Translations under genes and position numbers: made by a program
The notes under the pieces: generated by a model
What the model was told of the DNA's origin: nothing
The model's input: the letters and a program-made list of their open reading frames with translations, nothing else
Databases searched by the model: none
Origin: an uncultured Parabacteroides sp.
Lineage (GTDB): Bacteria > Bacteroidota > Bacteroidia > Bacteroidales > Tannerellaceae
Length of the DNA stretch: 64,000 nucleotides
Assembly: GCA_944325345.1 (NCBI GenBank)
Contig: CALUZV010000019.1
Location: 1-64,000, forward strand
Direction: 5' to 3'
Shown: positions 38,576-48,400 of the stretch, piece after piece
How the letters are laid out: each line of letters begins with the position of its first letter
Position numbering within the stretch: position 1 is the first letter of the stretch

Positions 38576-41500
38576 ATGGGAAAATATAAACTGTTCAACA
38601 ACGTATTGGGTTGGCTCGTCTGCTTAGCCGCCTCATCCGTTTATTTGATGACAATGGAACCGACCGCAAGTTTTTGGGACTGCGGCGAGTTTATTTCTTC
38701 GGCTTATAAGTTGGAAGTGGGGCATCCGCCCGGAGCACCGTTCTTCATGCTTACCGCTAATTTGTTTACTCAATTTGCATCTGATCCATCCAAAGTAGCG
38801 GTGATGGTGAACACGATGTCTGCGCTTTTCAGCGGTCTGACGATATTGTTCCTCTTTTGGAGCATAACGCATCTGGCTCGGCGCATCATGGTGAAGAACG
38901 ATGCAGAGATGAGTATGGGACAGATGATAACCATTCTCGGTTCGGGATTAGTGGGTGCGCTGGCTTATACGTTCAGCGATACGTTCTGGTTCAGTGCTGT
39001 AGAAGGTGAGGTTTACGCATATTCTTCCTTGTTTACAGCCGTTGTATTCTGGTTGATTCTAAAGTGGGAAGAAGTAGCGGATCAACCACATGCCGACCGC
39101 TGGATTGTCTTGATTGCCTACCTGATGGGACTTAGTATCGGAGTCCATCTGCTGAATTTGTTGTGTATCCCGGCTATCGTGCTGGTTTACTATTATAAGA
39201 AATGTGAGCATCCGACTATGAAGGGAACGATTGGCGCTTTGTTCATTTCCTTTGTCATCATCGCCTTGATGATGTACGGAGTTGTGCAAGGCTTGGTGGA
39301 AATCTGCGGATACTTCGAGCTGTTCTTCGTCAATGTTCTTGGAATGCCCTATAATACAGGCGTATTTGTATATGCTATCGTTTTGGTTGCTGTATTAATA
39401 TGGTCTATTTACGAGACGATGCGGGATGAGATTCGCCCTATGTGTTTGAGGATTTCATTCTTATTGTCAGTCGTATTGATTGGTATTCCATTCATTGGAA
39501 GCGGATATGTCGTGGCTGCCGTCTTGACGATAGCCTTGGCAACCTTCCTTTATTGGAAGAAAGACTTGAATCTGAAGATGCTGAATACCATCTTGGTCTG
39601 CCTGATGGTTGTGGTTGTGGGCTATTCATCCTATGCTTTGACATTGATACGAGCTACGGCTGATACGCCTATGAATCAGAATGCGCCAAGCGATATTTTT
39701 ACTCTGCGTACATATTTGGCTCGTGAGCAATATGGAAAGACTCCGCTTCTCTACGGGCAGACTTACGTCTCGGAGGTGAAGCGTGTACAAGAAGGAAACA
39801 ACTGTGCCCCGGTCTCCAAAGAGGGTGCGCCGACTTGGACACGTGTAATCAAGAAGGATGCGAGCGAGAAAGATAAGTATTACATTTCCCGTCATGAAAC
39901 TGATTACGAGTTCGTCGATGAACTGAATATGCTTTTCCCTCGCATGTACAGTAGTGATCCTAATCACGTCAATGCGTATAAGGAATGGGCAAATATCAAA
40001 GGGGAACCGGTGAAATTCTCTAACTGTGGGGAAACAAAGACGGTGATTAAGCCTACTTTTGCCGAGAACCTCCGTTTCTTTTTTACTTACCAGCTGAACT
40101 TCATGTATTGGCGTTATTTCATGTGGAACTTCTCGGGTCGTCAGAACGACATCCAAGGTCATGGAGAGATTACGCATGGGAATTGGATAACGGGTATCAA
40201 GGCGATTGACGAAGCTATGGTTGGTCCTCAAGATAACATGCCTTCCGAGATAGCAGATAACAAGGGGCATAATGTTTACTACATGCTGCCGCTTCTCTTG
40301 GGTATCTTGGGATTGGTTTATCAGGCTTATTCCGGAGAGAAAGGCATCCAGAGTTTTTGGATTACATTCTTCCTCTTTTTCATGACCGGTATCGCCATTG
40401 TCTTGTATTTGAACCAGACGCCCTATCAACCGCGTGAGCGAGATTATGCCTACGCCGGTTCTTTCTATGCCTTCTGTATTTGGATAGGCTTTGGTGTTGC
40501 GGCCATAGCCAAGGCATTGGAGCGATATGCCAAACTGCCTACGGTGGTAGCGTCTTCTATCGCTACAATTGCTTGTCTCTTCGTTCCGATGCAGATGGGG
40601 GCACAGAATTGGGATGACCACGACCGCTCGGGACGTACCGTAGCCCGTGATTTCGGTGCCAACTATCTGGAATCATGCGAACCGAACGCAGTAATCTTTA
40701 CTAACGGCGATAACGATACCTTCCCGCTTTGGTATGCGCAAGAGGTGGAGGGCATCCGTACTGATGTCCGTGTCTGCAACACCAGCTATTTACAAACGGA
40801 TTGGTATATCAATCAGATGAAAAAGCAGGCATACGACTCAGATGCCTTACCTATCTCGTGGAACTATGCCGACTACGTTCAGGGTACGCGCGACGCTGCT
40901 TATATCCTTCCTATTACGGACAAACCTGTCGAACTCAAGACTGCATTGGATTTCGTTCGTAGCAACGATCCGAAGTTCAAGCGTGTTCCGGGTATCGACC
41001 AGGAATTGGATTATATCCCGTCCCAGACTTTGACTTATACGGTCGATTCCGCTGCCGTCCTCAACAGTCCTGCGCTGAAGGAGGCCGACATCCCTATCTT
41101 TAACCGACAGATGACTATCGATCTCAAGGGGAAGGATTATTTAGGCAAGCATGAATTGATTATCTTGGATATGCTTCAAACGAATAACTGGCAGCGTCCA
41201 ATGTATTACGCCATCACCGTTAGTCCTGAGCAATTCGTGAAACTTGACCCGTACTTCCAGCAGACCGGTCTTGCCTACCAGATTGTCCCGATGAAGACTT
41301 CCGGCACAACGAAATCGCTGAATACCGAGAAGATGTACGACAACCTGATGAACAAGTTCCGCTGGGGTGGCGTCGATAAACCGGGCGTTTATCTCGATGA
41401 GAACGTGTTGAGGATGTGTAAGACTTACCGGACTGTCCTCTTCGGCAAGTTAGCGGCTGCCTTAATTAATGAAGGTAAGAAGGACAAGGCGTTAAAGGTG

Positions 41501-41839
41501 CTTGACAAGTGCATGGAAGTGCTCCCGCCGGAGAATGTCCCCGTCGATTATTACGCCCTGTCTATCGCAGAGTTCTATTATACGCTCGAGCAGAACGAGA
41601 AAGCCGAACACCTTTACGGATTAATTGCCGACGATGCGATGCGCAACCTCAACTGGTTCTTCCGTCTTACTCCGACGCAATTCCTTTCCGTCTCCAGCGA
41701 GGTGTACGAGAATCTGGCTGTCCTTCAGGAAATCATGCGGGTGAGCGACAAGCATAATCCGGAATTCTTCAAGAAGTACCGCGAGGAGTTTGACAATTAC
41801 CGCATGGCGTTCCAGTCGTTGATGCCGGAAGAACAATGA
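38576..41839 (+). CDS. GT117 / DUF2723 membrane glycosyltransferase
   Basis: This 1087-residue protein has a GT-C-type membrane half with about 10 or more helices. It begins with the family hallmark YLMTMEPTASFWDCGEFISSAYKLEVGHPPGAP (acidic Asp-Cys-Gly-Glu motif), followed by a periplasmic part with TNGDNDTFPLWYAQEVEGIRTDV and a C-terminal TPR-like helical region (KALKVLDKCMEVLP). DUF2723 proteins (CAZy GT117) probably use a lipid-linked sugar donor to glycosylate exported proteins, as O-glycosylation is common in Bacteroidetes; the acceptor here is unproven. The start at 38576 (MGKYKLFNN) is chosen because the earlier ATG lies inside the promoter box. Confidence 0.9.
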   Translation: MGKYKLFNNVLGWLVCLAASSVYLMTMEPTASFWDCGEFISSAYKLEVGHPPGAPFFMLTANLFTQFASDPSKVAVMVNTMSALFSGLTILFLFWSITHLARRIMVKNDAEMSMGQMITILGSGLVGALAYTFSDTFWFSAVEGEVYAYSSLFTAVVFWLILKWEEVADQPHADRWIVLIAYLMGLSIGVHLLNLLCIPAIVLVYYYKKCEHPTMKGTIGALFISFVIIALMMYGVVQGLVEICGYFELFFVNVLGMPYNTGVFVYAIVLVAVLIWSIYETMRDEIRPMCLRISFLLSVVLIGIPFIGSGYVVAAVLTIALATFLYWKKDLNLKMLNTILVCLMVVVVGYSSYALTLIRATADTPMNQNAPSDIFTLRTYLAREQYGKTPLLYGQTYVSEVKRVQEGNNCAPVSKEGAPTWTRVIKKDASEKDKYYISRHETDYEFVDELNMLFPRMYSSDPNHVNAYKEWANIKGEPVKFSNCGETKTVIKPTFAENLRFFFTYQLNFMYWRYFMWNFSGRQNDIQGHGEITHGNWITGIKAIDEAMVGPQDNMPSEIADNKGHNVYYMLPLLLGILGLVYQAYSGEKGIQSFWITFFLFFMTGIAIVLYLNQTPYQPRERDYAYAGSFYAFCIWIGFGVAAIAKALERYAKLPTVVASSIATIACLFVPMQMGAQNWDDHDRSGRTVARDFGANYLESCEPNAVIFTNGDNDTFPLWYAQEVEGIRTDVRVCNTSYLQTDWYINQMKKQAYDSDALPISWNYADYVQGTRDAAYILPITDKPVELKTALDFVRSNDPKFKRVPGIDQELDYIPSQTLTYTVDSAAVLNSPALKEADIPIFNRQMTIDLKGKDYLGKHELIILDMLQTNNWQRPMYYAITVSPEQFVKLDPYFQQTGLAYQIVPMKTSGTTKSLNTEKMYDNLMNKFRWGGVDKPGVYLDENVLRMCKTYRTVLFGKLAAALINEGKKDKALKVLDKCMEVLPPENVPVDYYALSIAEFYYTLEQNEKAEHLYGLIADDAMRNLNWFFRLTPTQFLSVSSEVYENLAVLQEIMRVSDKHNPEFFKKYREEFDNYRMAFQSLMPEEQ

Positions 41840-41849
41840 TTTATCATTT

Positions 41850-41934
41850 ATGCATAGCCCGGCGATTCATTGCCGGGGTTCTGTGAGGAAAATAACCTTC
41901 GCGTTCCCCGGCATTGAAATGCCGGGCTATGCAT
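41850..41934. repeat. Long inverted repeat after the GT117 gene
   Basis: ATGCATAGCCCGGC (41850-41863) is exactly complementary to GCCGGGCTATGCAT (41921-41934), with inner near-complementary ATTGCCGGGG and CCCCGGCATT. A T run follows the right arm, so it may act as the terminator of the GT117 gene. It overlaps the earliest possible start of the deacetylase frame. Confidence 0.75.
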
Positions 41935-41949
41935 CTTTTTACAGATGTT

Positions 41950-42567
41950 ATGTTTATCGAACAACCTCCCACCTTTTATCGCCTCCTTTTCCCTCATTCT
42001 CTCTGGCGTCTTCCCGCATCTCCCAAATGTATTTACCTGACTTTCGACGACGGACCGATTCCTGAAGTTACGCCTTGGGTTCTTGATGTTTTGGATAGCT
42101 ATGGCGTGAAGGCTACTTTCTTCATGGTAGGCGATAATGTCCGCAAACACCCCGAGGTTTTCCGGATGGTCGTCGAACGGGGACATCGTGTGGGCAATCA
42201 TACCTTTAATCATATCCAAGGTTTGCGCTACTGGACGCGCAACTACCTTCGCAACGTCGAGCAGGCCGCTTCCCTAATCCCTTCCACCCTCTTCCGTCCG
42301 CCTCACGGCCACATGCGCCTCCCGCAAACGCTTTTCCTTAGTCGGAAATACCGCATCGTGATGTGGGATGTCGTTACGCGCGACTATAACAAGACGCTTT
42401 CGCCTGAGGATGTGCTTGCCAATGTTCGTCGCTATACGCGAAACGGCTCCATCATTGTCTTTCACGATTCGTTGAAGGCGGAGAAAAATCTCCGGTGGGC
42501 TTTGCCAAAGGCGATTGAGTGGCTGGTGGCGGAAGGGTATAGTTTTGAGTTGATTCCGGAGAGATAG
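41950..42567 (+). CDS. Polysaccharide deacetylase (NodB family, CE4)
   Basis: This enzyme of about 205 residues has the NodB motifs: YLTFDDGPIPEV (catalytic base and metal Asp), GNHTFNH (metal His pair), LFRPPHGHMR, VMWDVVTRDY and IIVFHDS (catalytic His). It removes acetyl groups from N-acetyl sugars, possibly peptidoglycan or a glycan precursor. I use MFIEQPPTFYR at 41950 because the in-frame ATG at 41914 lies within the inverted repeat; MHLFTDV at 41929 is an alternative. No signal peptide is evident. Array J begins 12 bases after its stop. Confidence 0.9.
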   Translation: MFIEQPPTFYRLLFPHSLWRLPASPKCIYLTFDDGPIPEVTPWVLDVLDSYGVKATFFMVGDNVRKHPEVFRMVVERGHRVGNHTFNHIQGLRYWTRNYLRNVEQAASLIPSTLFRPPHGHMRLPQTLFLSRKYRIVMWDVVTRDYNKTLSPEDVLANVRRYTRNGSIIVFHDSLKAEKNLRWALPKAIEWLVAEGYSFELIPER

Positions 42568-42579
42568 ATATGTTCAGTC

Positions 42580-42655
42580 CTATGCCGAGAGTACTCGAGT
42601 ATTCCTTGCAAAGTACTGTAGTACTTTCGGCATGGGATTGCAGTACTTTGCAGGG
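42580..42655. repeat. Tandem array J: three 22-bp units, AGTAC dyads
   Basis: Units aligned on GTACT(C/G)(G/T)AGTA start at 42591, 42613 and 42635, exactly 22 bp apart. The array contains TGCAAAGTACTG/CAGTACTTTGCA (42607-42618 and 42641-42652, perfect 12 bp) and AGTACT-GT-AGTACT, so alternative hairpins compete. It lies between the deacetylase and the AAA ATPase genes. Confidence 0.75.
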
Positions 42656-42743
42656 AGGATTCGGGCAATATGTCTTTTCCTGATTTAACGGTTTTGGAAC
42701 TAGAAAACTATTCCTTGTTTATCGCTATATTAAATTTAATGCC

Positions 42744-42751
42744 TACTTTTG
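42744..42751 (+). promoter_or_regulatory. Probable -7 box for the AAA ATPase-RloB pair
   Basis: TACTTTTG matches TAnnTTTG and lies 27 bases before the start at 42779. The AT-rich upstream region has TTGTTTA at 42715, slightly off the ideal spacing. Confidence 0.45.
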
Positions 42752-42778
42752 CAGTAAAATTGCAAAAACGGCCATAAG

Positions 42779-44011
42779 ATGATACTTAAAATCGAATTGG
42801 AGAATTTCTTTTCCATCAAAGACAGGATAAGGATTGATTTTAGGGCGGCAAATATCAATACAATGCTTGCCAGGGATTTGTCTTACAATGTCATGAAATG
42901 GAATGGTGTGCCTGTACTTAAGACTATCGGTCTTTTTGGACCGAATGCGTCGGGCAAGTCGAACATTTTGAAAGCCATTGCGTTTTGCTGTCAATTGATT
43001 CTTGGGTCGCATTTGTATAATGAGGGTATGACCTTCAATTTTGAGCCATTTAAGTTCGATGGATTTGAAAACAAACCCAGCCAGTTCCTTATCGACTTTG
43101 TTTGTGAGAATGTAGAATATGAATATTCCTTTGAACTCACACGTGAGAAGATTGTGCGTGAGAGCCTGTATCACTATCCTGTGGGTAGACGTGCGAAAGT
43201 ATTTGTGCGTGAAGCAGACGGGAAGTACAGTTTTGGCTCTGGTATTGTAGCCAAGCCGATGGATGTTGCGCTCAATACAAGTAACAAAAACCTTTTCCTA
43301 AGCCGTGCCAGTTCCATGAACAGGGATGTGGCACAGAAACTCTACAGGTATTTCTTGAACCAGTTTTTGCTGGGCCTTGTAAATGTGAACGACTTGATAG
43401 TGCTTGACAGCTTCAAAATGTACAAGAAGGTAATCCTCAAGGCACTTGAAATATGCGATACGGACATAACGGACATAGAAGTCCGTAAAGAACAAGTACC
43501 GGCTCCCGTCCTTCCTATGGCTGGCCAGACGGAATTGTCTTTCAAGTTGGTGGATGTACTTCGTTTTAAAACGGTACATCGTAACCAAAGCGACGTAATG
43601 TTTGATTTGGATATGGAGGAGTCTAATGGCACACGGAAATTGTTCCAGATTCTTATCCGTCTGCTTGATGTGGTCAAGAACAAGAAGAGCATTATGATGG
43701 ATGAGTTTGACATGGGGCTTCACACTCGTTTGGCCGATTTCATACTTGATCTGATACACGCCTCTCCAAACAGTCAGTTGTTGTTCACCTCACACAACAC
43801 GAACCTGATAGATGTCAAAAGACTGAGGCGCGACCAGATAGTGTTTGTAAACAAGTCTGAACAAGGGGCTACCAGTGTCTATTCCTTATATGACTTCAAG
43901 GACTTCCGTGAAAATATGGATGCAGAGAAAGGATACATACAAGGCCGTTTTGACGCTGTGCCATATGTCGATTCCTCTGTTGAGAGCATCAAGCAGATAT
44001 TGGAGGGATGA
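42779..44011 (+). CDS. AAA ATPase of an AbiL-like defence pair (AbiLi-like)
   Basis: This 410-residue ABC/SMC-type ATPase (COG1106-like) starts MILKIELENFFSIKDRIRI, as these proteins do. Walker A is GPNASGKS (54-61), Walker B is SIMMDEFDMGLH (about residues 299-310), and the H-loop region is LLFTSHNTNLID. The middle part lacks the long coiled coil of true SMC proteins. Its stop overlaps the start of the RloB-like gene in an ATGA junction, so the two are translationally coupled. The pair matches the layout of AbiL (AbiLi + AbiLii) abortive-infection systems, in which the ATPase would sense or gate and the Toprim partner would act on nucleic acid. The role is inferred from family only. Confidence 0.85.
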   Translation: MILKIELENFFSIKDRIRIDFRAANINTMLARDLSYNVMKWNGVPVLKTIGLFGPNASGKSNILKAIAFCCQLILGSHLYNEGMTFNFEPFKFDGFENKPSQFLIDFVCENVEYEYSFELTREKIVRESLYHYPVGRRAKVFVREADGKYSFGSGIVAKPMDVALNTSNKNLFLSRASSMNRDVAQKLYRYFLNQFLLGLVNVNDLIVLDSFKMYKKVILKALEICDTDITDIEVRKEQVPAPVLPMAGQTELSFKLVDVLRFKTVHRNQSDVMFDLDMEESNGTRKLFQILIRLLDVVKNKKSIMMDEFDMGLHTRLADFILDLIHASPNSQLLFTSHNTNLIDVKRLRRDQIVFVNKSEQGATSVYSLYDFKDFRENMDAEKGYIQGRFDAVPYVDSSVESIKQILEG

Positions 44012-44577
44012 TTATGAAAAGTAAAAGAGAAAAAACTTTGTCTCGGCAAATGCGGAAAGTCATCCTCGTCATCTGCGAGGGAGAGACTGAGGAGAATTAT
44101 GTAACGCTGCTAAAGAAATGGTTCAAGTCGCCCATAAGGGTCATATCTCGTGTCGAGGGAAGCAAAATAACTCCGTCTCTTGTCGAAAATAGAGTACGTG
44201 AGCTTAAGATTTCTCCGCATGACAACGTTCAGGCATATCTGTATGACATGGATGTGGAAGCCATCAACGCAAAATTGCGTGAATGCAAGGCCGAGTTGCT
44301 GTTAAGCAACCCTTCCTTTGAGCTTTGGTTGTTGCTTCACGCGAAAGACCATAAGTCAGCGATTCATGCAGATTCTATCATCAAAGAGTTGAAAAATAGC
44401 GCGTCTGTCTGGAAAAGTTACAACAAGGCTTCTTTTTCTGATACGCAAAAGGCATTCTTGAAAGACAAGACTGAGATAGCAATTGAAAGGGCAATGCACC
44501 TGAAAGAATTCGAGAATCCTTCCACAGGAGTATACAAGCTGATACTTAAATTGACGGATTCTAAAAGAGGTAACTAA
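44008..44577 (+). CDS. RloB-like Toprim protein (AbiLii-like)
   Basis: This 189-residue protein (186 if MKSKREK at 44014 is the start) has the RloB pattern: an N-terminal basic stretch, ILVICEGETEENYVTLL with the Toprim Glu, a second acidic motif AYLYDMDVEAIN, and the family hallmark LLSNPSFELWLLLHAKDHKS. RloB domains are thought to be nuclease-like. It overlaps the AAA ATPase gene by 4 bases; the two form a likely phage-defence operon. The following 900 bases contain no gene. Confidence 0.85.
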   Translation: MIMKSKREKTLSRQMRKVILVICEGETEENYVTLLKKWFKSPIRVISRVEGSKITPSLVENRVRELKISPHDNVQAYLYDMDVEAINAKLRECKAELLLSNPSFELWLLLHAKDHKSAIHADSIIKELKNSASVWKSYNKASFSDTQKAFLKDKTEIAIERAMHLKEFENPSTGVYKLILKLTDSKRGN

Positions 44578-44629
44578 AAGTTCACTCTGTTGATCAAGTC
44601 CACCCACCCCCTCTTCTGATTGTCAATCC

Positions 44630-44767
44630 CGGCTCGATGCCATGCATCGGGCCATAAATAGCCGTAGGTTTTAACCTACGGTATGTATGTGTGTGATAAT
44701 GCGTTCATCTTGGAGACCATAGGTTAAAACCTACGGCTATTGATAATCCCGGCTCCGCGCGGGATTG
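44630..44767. repeat. Hairpin cluster with a perfect 22-bp inverted repeat
   Basis: AATAGCCGTAGGTTTTAACCTA (44657-44678) is exactly complementary to the segment at 44720-44741, with a 41-base loop; the left arm itself contains CCGTAGGTT-TT-AACCTACGG. It is flanked by two smaller hairpins, CGATGC-CAT-GCATCG (about 44635-44649) and AATCCCG/CGGGATT (about 44745-44767). The arrangement resembles a small palindromic mobile or REP-like element; no coding sequence is inside. Confidence 0.75.
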
Positions 44768-44897
44768 GGATACCAATGAATTTCCCCCTTCCTCTATTCC
44801 CTCTGGCGTTTTCTCGCCTCCCAAACCTATTTTTCTTGGCCAGAAAAACTATATTTGGCGCGGCTAATACTTATCTTTCTTCTAAGGAATACTTAAA

Positions 44898-44981
44898 ACT
44901 AAGCTTTCGTTTTTATAAACTAAGCTTTGGTTTTTGAAAACAAAGGCTTTGTTTTTATAAACTAAGTCTTAGTTTTAAGAA
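44898..44981. repeat. Tandem array F: four 21-bp units
   Basis: Units ACTAAGCTTTCGTTTTTATAA and variants start at 44898, 44919, 44940 and 44961, exactly 21 bp apart. Each is roughly self-complementary around AAGCTT (AAAC...GTTT). It lies about 320 bases after the RloB-like gene. The rest of the 44578-45481 gap shows only hairpins and AT-rich DNA. Confidence 0.85.
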
Positions 44982-45187
44982 TGCATCAAGGGGAATATAA
45001 GTATGCTTCGGCAGGGCCAGAATTATGCCTTGCTATTGAGTTTCTTTTGCTTCAAAACAAATTGAGAGATATGTACTTAGCCTAACGCGGCGGAATGCAT
45101 TGGCCAATTTGAAGAGTCCGTACTTTTTGCCTATATATTATTATATGTATAGGGCTAATATTGATGGCGTTAGGCACAAAAAAGGAT

Positions 45188-45409
45188 GGCCAGAAAAAAG
45201 CGAACGTTTTTTCTGGCCATTACGAACGCAAAGGTAAGCCTTTCTTTTTTACCTGCAAACAATCTCGCCTCTTTTTTATCAATTTCCTTGTTTTCTTATC
45301 ACTTACGCGCCCTTTCTTGTACGAAATCCGGGATTTTCGGGACAAGACAAAGGAACCCCCAAAATAGCCAAAAACGTGGCCAGAAAAAACGTTCATTTCT
45401 CTGGCCACG
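45188..45409. repeat. Two GGCCAGA hairpins upstream of DUF6383 gene B
   Basis: GGCCAGAAAAAA and TTTTTTCTGGCC (45188-45199 and 45207-45218) form a perfect 12-bp stem with a 7-base loop. CGTGGCCAGA and TCTGGCCACG (45375-45384 and 45400-45409) form a perfect 10-bp stem. A third GGCCAGAAAAA, without its partner, is at about 44838. GCCTAACGC (45080-45088) and GCGTTAGGC (45167-45175) add another inverted pair. The last hairpin ends about 70 bases before the DUF6383 start and may insulate or regulate that gene. Confidence 0.65.
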
Positions 45410-45481
45410 CAACAAACTAAAGGACTAATAAAGAACGAGTTTTTATTAACTACTAAATTATTAATATTAAATTAAGTGATT

Positions 45482-48400
45482 ATGAACAAGAAAGTTTCTA
45501 CGATTTTCGCGATGGCTGCGCTGATGGGCGGAGTCTTTAGCGGTAGTGCTTATGCTCAGATGCTTGATCCTATCGCTTTCCCGATAGGTGATCAGTTGGA
45601 TGAGGTAAGCAGTCCTGTCATTTTAGAGCAGAATGGTGCTTCTTTTGGCTTTTTGAGAGCAGAAGGAGCAACTGTTTCTACGCCGTCAGCTGTTACTACT
45701 TCAAGCTCTGTTGAAAAAACAAATGCTAACAACTATGCTTGGAATGTAACTGTAACTCCGAAAAATGATACTCGTGATTATCCGGTTTACATGTTTACAA
45801 ATGTTGAAACGGGAGATACTTTGAGTTTTGACAAAGGTGATGGTCATTTGATTGTGGCTGGAACTGTACCTGTAGGTTCGACAACGGGCAAAAAAGAATG
45901 GGCTGAAGATAATGGTTATTATACATTCTCTTTTGGTCAAGAATCTGATGGCGATGGTGTAGAATACAAAGGTGCAAATGTTTTAATGATTGAAGCTTTA
46001 AGGGATAATGCTTCTGCTGCAAAGTATGTTGATTTCGCTAATATCTTAACGACTCCGTTAAGTACTGTAGCTACAAAAAATGTAGCATTGTATAGCATGA
46101 ATCAATTAGGCATTGCAGCTACTGAATTGAATGATTTGTATAATGGTCGTGGTTTCAACTTGGATGCTGAAAAAGTATCTGGTATTACTGCAGATGTTCA
46201 AGGTAACCTCTTCAATGCTGGAGCTGTTGTTTGGGCATTCGATGTCCCGACAAGTGGAAGTGGTATTGAAGTTCTTTATGATGAAAGAGGTAATGAAGTT
46301 GCAAGGGGTTATGTTGTTTCAAGAAATGACCGTGACCAAGCATTAATCATTCCTTCTGGTACTTATTTCTTTACAAACCCAGTATTCAATAGCAGCAAGG
46401 TTAATGAGACTAATGCAACTAGTCCTTCCGAGATTAACTGGTTGGCATCTACTTTGATTGCTGTTAGCCCGACGGAAACTGGTGAAAATACAGACTCTGG
46501 TCGTGCAAATGGTATCGGTTTTGCTTTGAAAACTTATAAGGGTAATGAGTTCCTCTTCATTACAAATACTTCTAAGCCTCAGGGTGATGATATCTGGATT
46601 AACAATGCTTGCTTCAAGGTAGAAAGCGACTATACTGATGGTTATGAATATGCAATTTCTTTGCCGACATTCTACTATCAGAAGAGTGCTACTGCTGCTG
46701 GAACAACAGAACAGAGCAAGGCTGAAGATGTATTCTTAGGTGTTACTTCTTATCGCAACGCTGAACAGAGTGTAGGTACGGTTCTTGACAGAACTCATGT
46801 GTTCAAGTTGGAAGCTTCTACGTTGGTTGAAGGTATCGATTTGTTGAATACTACGAAGACTCCTGCTGTTTATACGATTAAGTTCGTAAATGGTGGTGAT
46901 TTGGCTAATAAGTATTTGACGGTTGGTAATGATGAATTTGATGTAAATGGTAATTGGCAAACTCCTACTGGTTTCCGTTGGGAAGCTAAAGGTCTGGCTA
47001 TTGCTGATACTGTTTATCCTATCTTCCAGTATGTTATTACAGCTGTTGATGAAGACAACTATGTAACATTCACGAACCGTGAAACTGGTAAGACTCTCAA
47101 GACTCAGTTGTTCTCTGAAGGTGAAGGAACAAATCGCTATACATTATCTGAAGTTTTGGAAGATGTTGTTCCTTACACTGTAAATAAACATAGTGCTAAT
47201 ACTTATGCTGTAGAACAGCAAGAAGCTGTTGATGCTGATGCCGATGTAGTTATTGAATTGACGAAACTGACTAACGTAGATCGTTATGCTGGTTTCTTGA
47301 ATGTTGATAATGGTGAAATTCGCACATTGGCGTTTGCTCGTGATAAGAATGATACATCTAATAAGTTATACACTACTATCCAGAATGATGGTTCAGCAAG
47401 TTATCCAGATTATCGTTTGAATTATAGCGATGAATATGCTAATGATATTGCTGATGCTGCACAGTGGCAGTTGGTAAAGGCTGGTCCTGCTACTATCTCT
47501 CGCGTATTCGTTTATAATAATACGACAACTCAGTCAATCGATGATGTAGTTGATGGTGATAAGGTATCTGCTTATGTATATGCTTTGCAATATGTAGTAG
47601 ATGGTGAAGCTACCAACTTCTATTTGAAGAATAATCATTCTGCGGGCATGGAACTTGAACCGTTGAGTGCTACAGATGATCCTATGGATTATTCTAATCT
47701 GAAATTTATTATTAAAGAGAATGTTGACGGTTCTGTTTCGTTGATTGCTCGCAATACTGCATTTAATGATGATATTGCAAGTGGTTCTAACCAAGTAGTT
47801 GCTCCGTTTAATGGAACTAAGAGTATTGAAGTTTATAATTGGAATCGGATTGACCAGGCTAACTACAATTTTGGTTCTGAATATATTTATACTTCTGCCT
47901 CTTCTACGAACGAAGTTAAGACTTACTTGGATGCTCAGCCTGTAGATGTTAGCTGGCCTGCTAAGGAAGGTCATGTTACTCTCTTGAGTGATTTGGGTAA
48001 CTATATCACAATGAACGAAGACCGCGATGGTATCGTAGTTAATGAAGAAGTAGCTGATACTTACTATTTGTACGTAACTGATAAAGATGCTATCGTTCCG
48101 TCATTCTATATCACAAGAGGTACAGGTGCTACAAATGGAGAAAGAATGTACATGTTCAATCCGACAGATTCTGTGAAATACTATGTTGCAACAGGTGATT
48201 ATGACAGAGTATATCAGTGGAATGACGATAGAACAAAAGTAATGTTTAAAGCCGCTACAATCAACGAAACTCGCGACACATTGACAATGGATGTTAAGGG
48301 TGAAACGAAGTATGTTGCTAAGGAAGCTGATGATAATAATGCTGACATCTGGGGTGGTATCAACCGCTTCAAGTGGCAGATTATTGAAGCCGACGATGCA

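Noticed and set aside
39626..40621. Minus-strand open frame of 331 codons within the GT117 gene
   Set aside because: Shadow of the plus-strand gene; no domain recognised.
44740..45428. Short open frames in the gap before DUF6383 gene B
   Set aside because: They run through hairpins and AT-rich repeats, lack recognisable domains and have no promoter or spacing support.
45476..45481. GTG start for DUF6383 protein B
   Set aside because: The ATG at 45482 gives the same MNKKVSTI start as paralog A.
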